Positions 56,931-64,000 of a DNA stretch of 64,000 nt are shown here, one piece after another. The position numbers were made by a program, and so were the translations under genes. The notes under the pieces are model-generated. The model worked only from the letters and a program-made list of their open reading frames with translations, was not told the DNA's origin and did no database searches. The stretch is from contig NC_063259.1 in assembly GCF_019578655.1 (NCBI RefSeq), positions 12,924,489 to 12,988,488 on the forward strand, in the 5' to 3' direction. The stretch comes from Ricinus communis (taxonomy: Eukaryota; Streptophyta; Magnoliopsida; Malpighiales; Euphorbiaceae). The stretch's first letter is position 1; the number at the start of each line of letters is the position of its first letter.

Positions 56931-57988
56931 TTAAATTATTCAATTTTAATTATATTTCAGTTTAGTCAATTCATAAATGAAAAAATAAAAAATGGCATAA
57001 TAGCTAATAAGAAAAGAATGATTAAGAGAGAAAAATATTATATGTTAATTTTATGTACAATTTGACTAAATTATAACTAAAATAAAATAAATTAAAATTA
57101 AATAATTAAAATAAAAAAATTAAAAATTTATGATGAAAATAAAATTAATTAAAATAAAATAAATTAAAATTTTATAATGAAAATAAAATTATTACAAAGT
57201 ATAGTTATCATTTGCATTATTATCTCCAGATGATATGGTTCTTAAAGAAGTGTTCAGTTGGAACCAGCAAATGAGTTTCTTTAGTATGATTGCGGAGATG
57301 GAATCTAAATAGATATAGGTCCTTGTTTGGTTATAGTTCTTCTAACTCAGTGATTCTTGTAAGGCAACAAGATAATATTGTTACTCTTTGCATTAGCAAA
57401 AATATTAAAGGTGTATTTGGAATTGATGTTGGACGTTGAAAAAATAAGTGTAAAATATTTTATTTAATATAATATTAAATTTTATTTTTATAAAATATTT
57501 TTTTAAAATCTATTTTTATAAAAATATAATTTATTTACTTTTTTTTAAAACTTAAAAAGTACAATAAAAAAATTGAGGTTGGAAACACCCCTTAATTCTC
57601 ACGCTAGTCCGAGTTTATGACTTCAGGCTCCTAGTTTCATTGGAGACCTGGTGACTACTAGTATATTAGCTTCTGTTTATTGAATTATCTTATATTTTAT
57701 TTTAAAAATAATATTGAACTAATAAAAAAAAATAAATAAATATACGAATATTGCTGACACTGATATAGAAATAGGCCCATTAGCTTGGTTATCTGCACGA
57801 GCCCATAGGGCTGATTAGTAATCTTTACAGAGTCTTACTTAGAAATTTAAATTTGTATTAGGGCTTAATACCCAACCAGATATAATAAGTGCTTTAAATT
57901 TATATTTATTAAATTGATATTATATGTTTATTAATTTATATTTATTAAAAATATATTGAATATTTATTATTTATCTAAATTTATTTTA
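56931..57988. other. AT-rich intergenic sequence
   Basis: No gene seen. Low-complexity AAATAAAATTA-type runs at 57,040-57,190. Confidence 0.55.
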
Positions 57989-58874
57989 GATAAGAGTACA
58001 AAAATACTTTTGAACTTATTAGAAAAGTGCAATTAAGTTTCTATTTTTGGCTCAATTAAACCAATTAATTTTTATAAAAAATCTACTAAACTTCTTTTTT
58101 TCTAGTCAATTGAACCCATTAATTTTTATAAAAGGTCCAATTAACCCCTAATGCTAACAGCGTCTAAAATACCGTTAAGTATAAGAATCATATTATTTTG
58201 AGGGTGCAAATAATAGCCACTGTAAATATTTTAAAGTCACGCCTATATCATGTGAGGGAGAGAAAGCCACTTCTTCTTCTTTATTTAAAGCCACTTCTTC
58301 TTCTTTATTTAACTTAATTATAGCTCCTACAACCGTAAAACCTCTTTCCAGGATTGATCTCCCTTCATGAAGTGTACATCTTTGTGGTTTTATTGTAAGA
58401 AATATTGAAAGTGGTGATATGTAATCTAACTCAACATCTTAGGCTCACCCTCTACTTACAAATGAGCGTAATGAAGAAGACGAAAATGTTGCTGCTATTT
58501 CATGTGAGGAAAGAAATCATTATTCTTCTTTGTAAATAGGGTTTATAGATACTAATTGTACAAAAATAAAAAAGAAAGAAGTGGCTTTCTCTCTCTCACG
58601 TGATATAGGTGTGACTTTAAAATATTCAGAGCAATTATTATTCACACTCTCAAAATAATGGGATCCTTGCATTTAATGGCATTTTAGACGCTATTAACAT
58701 TATGGGTTAATTAGACCTTTTATAAAAGTTAATGAACTTAATTGAGCCAAAAAATAGGATGAGAACTTAATTAGACCTTTTATAAAAGTTAATAAGTTTA
58801 ATTGAACCAAAATAAAGATAGGAACTTAATTGGACTTTTCTAATAAGTTCAAGAGCATTTTTGTACCTTTTGCC
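57989..58874. mobile_element. Mutator-type foldback (MITE-like) element with perfect 9-bp TSD
   Basis: The two arms, about 57,989-58,306 and 58,566-58,874, are inverted copies of about 310 bp. Shared landmarks are GTACAAAAAT, TTGAACTTATTAGAAAAGT, TTTATAAAAG, and GGGAGAGAAAGCCACTTCTT-like. The flanking 9-bp TSD TTTATTTTA is perfect (57,980-57,988 and 58,875-58,883), as expected of Mutator superfamily insertions. The right end read inward begins GGCAAAAGGTACAAAAATGC. The unique centre (about 58,310-58,560) has no recognisable protein. The left arm contains a 24-bp tandem duplication around 58,264-58,311. Confidence 0.9.
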
Positions 58875-58883
58875 TTTATTTTA

Positions 58884-59597
58884 TTGAAAAGGTATTTGAT
58901 ATTTTCTTATTTACTAACTATAAAGACGATTTATATTATATCTATATTATATATGTCTTTTGACTAAATTAATGAACATGGTATTTATTAATAAACTAAT
59001 TAATATTATACATATAAATAATGAATGCTTGTCTCAATTACAAAAATATTTTAATATGTATCACAAAAATAATGTATTTAATTTTTATAAATAATCAACA
59101 TCATTTTCATATGAAAATAAATTTTTCATAGTGATTTGAGGAATATATATAAAATTATAACTAATAAATTAATAAAAATTAATTAATGAACAAGTAGCTC
59201 ATAATGATAAAAATCATTCACTAAAACAATGAGCATTTAAAAATTGACATAGTACAAAATATATATCGTTACAATAAATAATGAAAATTGTGACTATAAA
59301 TTATGAATATTTAATGTCCATCTTAAAAAATAAAACACTTTTACTTATAAAATTATCAATTACATATTAATGAAATTCTTAAATTGTTAAATGTGAAAAA
59401 AATTAGTTTCACTTACTAATAACATAAGTTTTTAACATATCAAAAGTTCTTAAAAATTATATTATATTAGTTTAATAAATAATTTATTTTATCATTTGCT
59501 GAAAGTATATCGATTTTTAATTTCTCTGAAATATAATTAATTGAAAAATAAAAAATATGTGTTAATAATTATATTAATTTTTAATTCTATTTACCTG

Positions 59598-59633
<36 letters not shown>

Positions 59634-59698
59634 TACATCTTTGAGATATAATTTTTTTGATACATGTTACTATATTTTGACACATTTTTGACATGTAC
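58884..59698. other. AT-rich intergenic sequence with (TA)n at 59,600-59,629
   Basis: No gene recognised. From about 59,560 it enters a diverged repeat that recurs at about 61,320 and 62,365. Confidence 0.55.
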
Positions 59699-59703
59699 AC
59701 TTA

Positions 59704-61014
59704 TGATGTGTCTAAGTTAGTACTCGTAAGTGCACGGACCGTTTCTATAGTACAGCGGTAAATTCACCACGAGGTCGATCTCTCAAGGAACCATTATGCC
59801 ACTTATTATAAAGACTAATTATCAACACATAAAAATAAAAATAAATCTAAACACTCTAAACCAATATTTTTGAGAGAATAATATTCATAAAGTAAAGTAA
59901 TCAAACAATAAATAAATATGTAATCCAAATGCTTATGCTTATGCTTATGATTTAAAACTATATGCTAAAGACAGTATTTAGTCTAGCCAATTACTTAGTA
60001 GTCTCATTGTTTTACTTTAAATCTAGATTTAATGAATGAGATGATGATGTGCTTTTTTCTTTAATTACTCATACTAATGATGCAACTAAAGTTTCTGCTA
60101 CCAACATAAATGAAGTAAAGATGGTGTCTCTAATACAATCACCTAAATATTTTCATAACAATTATTATTATTGAATTAAAATGATGGTTAACTAACAATA
60201 ATAACTAAAACTAATAAAGATATGAAGGTAAAGAAATTACCCATTAAATAAATAAATAACAAGGTTTATATAAAAGTAAAAAGGCTAAACTAAATACTTA
60301 TGAAAACTATCCTAACATATTTAACCCAATGATCATGGTATTAAATACAAAGACATAAAATAATAAAGTAAAAGCTTCCTCTAGATCTAGAATTTCTTCA
60401 AGTAGGAAGATGATTCGTCCTCACTTTTCACTTTTTGAAAAGCTCCTTAGATCTTAAAAAGAGTAATAAAAACTAAACTAAAGTGTTTATGAAGAACTGT
60501 AGAGAATTGCAGATACAAAAATGGTGGATAGATGCAAAGAGCAAATAGGAGAGACCTCTCATCCTTTTTCTAGAACTAGGTATGTAGAGATATATATAGA
60601 GAAGAGTCCTCCACCAAGATAAGTCTCTCTAGAGATGTATATCTAATTTAAGTCTATCTAATAGATAAGACTATAAGTATCCTTATCTCCACCAAATACT
60701 ATTCCATAAATAACTTTTAATATAAATCATAATAATAATACAAAATGACTTAAATTCCCCCATAGACCTTGTAATTTTCGGCTAGGCCTGCAAATAGTAG
60801 TTTATGCATCTTAATCTTGGGTCTTTGATAACAACAGTCTTATTTAAGTCCATCTTTGTGTATTTTTCTCCATATTTCTCTCTCTTGGCAAATATTACCT
60901 GAAAATAGACAATTAAGCTTAAGTGATGTTATTTTGTATCATATTATATATAAAAATATATATTATTAAAGTACTAAAACATCCTAAACATATATACATA
61001 CTTTGGACCTATCA
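59704..61014 (-). mobile_element. Solo LTR, 1.31 kb, perfect 5-bp TSD
   Basis: The plus strand runs TGATGTGTCTAAG to GGACCTATCA, so ends are TG...CA on both strands. TSD ACTTA is at 59,699-59,703 and 61,015-61,019. The left part carries CTCGTAAGTGCACGGACCG and GAGGTCGATCTCTCAAGGAA. This is the CGCAAGTGCACG and GGTCGATCCC type of signature that I know from the ends of many plant LTRs, and it suggests minus orientation. No internal region, so a solo LTR. Confidence 0.88.
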
Positions 61015-61169
61015 ACTTATTTTAACACATAGAATTCAAGTCTATGTATACAAAATTTAAAACAGATATTAAACATTTTTAATGTGTTAATATTTCTAAA
61101 ATATTATAAATATTTGTAACTTTATATTATTATTATATTAATATATTAATTCTTAGTTTATTATCATTA

Positions 61170-61310
<141 letters not shown>

Positions 61311-61496
61311 ATATATATTAAATTTTGAAATATAAAGTTTTTTGATATAGAGTGACTAAATTTTGACATGCATATTTAAATTTAACACATAAAATTAAAT
61401 TTATATATAAGACATTAAGAAATTAAAAATATTTAGTTTATTAATATTTCTAGAAATATTACAAATATTTGTAACTTTATATTATTATTATGGTAA

Positions 61497-62060
61497 CACT
61501 ACAAAAATTTGACAGTTCATTGATGGAATTTTTCGAAGGTAATTTTTTTAAAATTACCAAAGATTTACTGACTATTTTTAAACCATTGGTAAAAATGCTG
61601 TCAGTAAAATTTACTGACGACTTTTGAATTCTCTGTAAATTTACCGACTATATTTTAGTTGGTAAATTGTGAGCAAGATTTTTTAAAACAACATTTTACT
61701 AATGAAAATTGCACCGGTAATCCGTTTTCCATTGTCAGTAAATTGTTGTCCCATCAAAAAAATTGGAGGGAAACAATTTACTAATGATAATATAGTGCTG
61801 GTAAAGTGTCTGTAAATTTATCTACAATTTTTTTTGTCAGTATAGTCTCGCCAAAAAAAATTGGAGGAAAATAATTTATCGATAAAATATTGTCAGATAA
61901 AATTACGTCCAATTTTTTTATCAGTTAATTGTAGTCCAATGATAAATGTGGAAAAAAACTTATTCTGAGATTTCATGAGTAAATAGCTGATATTTAGCAA
62001 TATTTACCAATGATAAATAATTTGTCGGTAATTTTTGTTGGTAAACTATTAACTAATATT
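61497..62060. repeat. CACTA-like terminal remnant, second family
   Basis: Begins CACTACAAAAATTTGACAG and is followed by many short motifs of the TTTACTGAC / TCAGTAAATT / GGTAAATT type in both orientations, the layout of a CACTA sub-terminal region. The motif differs from the GACCAC type at 32,619. No opposite terminus or TSD found. Confidence 0.55.
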
Positions 62061-62170
62061 TTCATTTAGAAATATTGATGAATATTATATATATAGACAA
62101 TAAACATTATTGTATAAGATAATGAACATTAATATTAATACTGATGAATAATACATAAAACAAAATTAAC

Positions 62171-62246
62171 ATGAATATTAACTGTAATGAATATTAAGTT
62201 CACAGATAATGAATATTAACTGTAATGAATATTAAGTTCACAGATA
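62171..62246. repeat. 38-bp tandem duplication
   Basis: Two identical adjacent copies (62,171-62,208 and 62,209-62,246) starting ATGAATATTAACTGTAATGA, within a wider field of degenerate AATGAATATTA units. Confidence 0.92.
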
Positions 62247-62640
62247 ATGAATATTTAAATATAAGAAAAATTAATTATTATAGAATATTACGTGTAATGA
62301 ATATTATATGTATAGAAAATGAATATTTTAGTACATGTAAATGAAAAATATATTAATATGTATGTGATCTAATAAATACTTTTTGACATAAATTACTATT
62401 TTCTGACATATGTTTTTATTTTAATATGTGTACTTATTATTGACACCTAAAATTCAAGTTTATATATACTATTATAGTTTTATCTATTAATTTATTGATA
62501 ATTTTTATATTATTGTATTAATAAAATTTATAAATATAAATAATAAGAAATAAATTAAAAGATATTTAATTTATCATTAATTTTAAATATTATAAATAAT
62601 TATAAAATATAAAAGTTCTATTTAATTTTATATATAAATT

Positions 62641-62855
62641 TAATTTATATTATTATTTAAAATCAAATAATTACAGCAGTAATACAACATGGGGGTAATT
62701 CATAAATATATAAGAAAATTACTTTATTTATTATTTTTAATATAATATTAATTTCTTAAATTTATTTTATTATAATTTAAAAAAGTAAAACAAATTTATG
62801 CGTCAAAATAGATATACATATTACAATAAAATTTTTTAACACATGTCAAAATTTA

Positions 62856-62892
<37 letters not shown>

Positions 62893-64000
62893 CTAATATA
62901 ATTATAAAATTAGAATGAATCAAATTAAATTGAACTAAAATAAAAATAAAAAATAATTATTTTATTTATTATCTGTAATTAAATAATTACGATAATCGTA
63001 TAATATGTAAATAAATAAATAATTTTATAATATATAAAAAATTTATTTAATATAATATTAATTATTGTAAATTTATTTTTATTATAATTTAAAAAGTAAA
63101 AAAAGCAAAGACAAGAGTTCTGGAGTGTATTACTTTTAAAAAAGAGTAAAGAAATAGAGACAAAATCTCTGCACATATATTATGGCTCTCTAATTCACAA
63201 TACATGTTATGAATGATATTAAATAATATTTAATTTATTATTATTCTTTTTAAAAAAATTATTATTATTAGATATTATAAATAATTATAAAATATTAAAT
63301 ATTATATATAATTTTATTTATAAATTTAATTTATATTATTATTTAAAATTAAAATAACAATACGGATAAAAAATTAATTTTTATAAATATAAAAATTACT
63401 TAATATATATTTTTTAATATAACAATAATTTTATAATTTTTTTTATTATAATTAAAAAAATTAAACAACATATGGCCTGTCTCTGGACCAGTGATGGAAA
63501 GTGATCCGGGCACGTACCTACTGGTTCCTGGACCACAAGCAAACTGTTCCGGGGACCATGACATAATTCTCCAATTCTATTAGATTAGTTAATTCTTGTA
63601 GGATTCTTGGGATAGTTCTAGTTTATTTAGATTACAATTCTTTTTTTAGAATACAATTCTTTGTTTGTAAATATTAGAAAATTTGTCAACTGTATTTATT
63701 CATTCAACAATCAATTATTACATTAATATTTTTATTAAAAAAATTATCTGGAACTACTTATCCTTCAAAACCTATTAACATTATTTAAATATTAGCATTA
63801 TTGATATTTGATTAATCTTTTCAGTCCTCTTATAATTTGAAGGCGAAACCCTATTCTAATTAACGTGAAGATTCAATTCAAGATTGATGTGTTTTTAGTT
63901 AATAATATTTTTGAAGAAAAACTAAATTCTAGTATACATTTTTATAATGATTTGATCGTACCTTTAGAATCATACAGTATTTCATTTTTTTCTATAACAA
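62641..64000. other. Very AT-rich intergenic sequence, no gene seen
   Basis: Extreme AT content to about 63,470 with (TA)n at 62,863-62,890. The phrase ATAAATTTAATTTATATTATTATTTAAAAT recurs at about 62,635 and 63,320. From 63,471 composition becomes normal. A stretch ending CATTCAACAATCAATTATTACA at about 63,700-63,722 vaguely resembles a Copia LTR end, unsupported by a second copy. Confidence 0.5.

Noticed and set aside
63540..63725. Possible solo Copia-type LTR from TGTTCCGGGG to ATTATTACA
   Set aside because: There is no second copy, no target duplication and no adjacent primer-binding or polypurine site, so it cannot be supported.

Overview
This is plant nuclear DNA, almost certainly from a dicot, and essentially all of it is transposable-element sequence. 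I see no intact host gene, tRNA, rRNA, CRISPR array or bacterial feature. The species cannot be read from the sequence. The window is a stack of nested insertions whose target-site duplications (TSDs) and interrupted reading frames give a relative order.

Region 1-27,903 (minus strand) is one old Athila-like Ty3/gypsy retrotransposon. Its 5' LTR is at about 27,205-27,903 and its 3' LTR is cut by the left window edge (1-657). Its gag, protease, RT/RNase H, integrase and env-like region are all decayed. Inside it lie: (a) a solo chromovirus-type LTR in the 3' untranslated region (876-2,512); (b) a 5'-truncated chromovirus fragment, chromodomain end plus 3' LTR, in the integrase (6,685-9,367); and (c) a complete 13.2-kb Athila-like element of a different family (11,375-24,538, minus) that splits pol. 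The frame before 24,539 resumes at 11,374 once a 5-bp TSD (ATAAT/ATGAT) is discounted. That inner element carries about 1.5 kb of caulimovirid-like (pararetrovirus) sequence near the start of its env-like region, and an array of about six 83-bp tandem repeats.

Region 27,904-32,618 holds decayed Tat-lineage-like gag remnants (minus). Region 32,619-36,488 is a CACTA-type DNA transposon with a perfect 3-bp TSD (AGT). It carries a broken copy of a mitochondrial carrier gene fragment (SLC25A44-like). Region 36,489-39,023 is unassigned.

Region 39,024-56,252 is a Mutator-like element (MULE) with about 230-bp terminal inverted repeats (TIRs). It has a mudrA-type transposase on the minus strand and a broken GRF-zinc-finger-like gene on the plus strand. 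It is interrupted by a second copy of the inner Athila family, now on the plus strand (44,363-55,794), with a perfect TSD (AAAAG). Region 56,253-64,000 is AT-rich. It contains a CACTA remnant, an 886-bp Mutator-type foldback element with a perfect 9-bp TSD, a 1.3-kb solo LTR with a perfect 5-bp TSD inside a diverged three-copy repeat, another CACTA-like end, microsatellites, and no genes.

The strongest unexplained pattern is that two different Athila-like families each carry their own palindrome motif. One family uses ACACGG-N-CCGTGT-type palindromes and the other AAGGCGTG-NN-CACGCCTT. In each family the motif occurs both in the LTR and in the spacer between pol and the env-like region, and one copy has amplified it into a tandem array. 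The two families also share a recognisable non-coding block near the 3' end.
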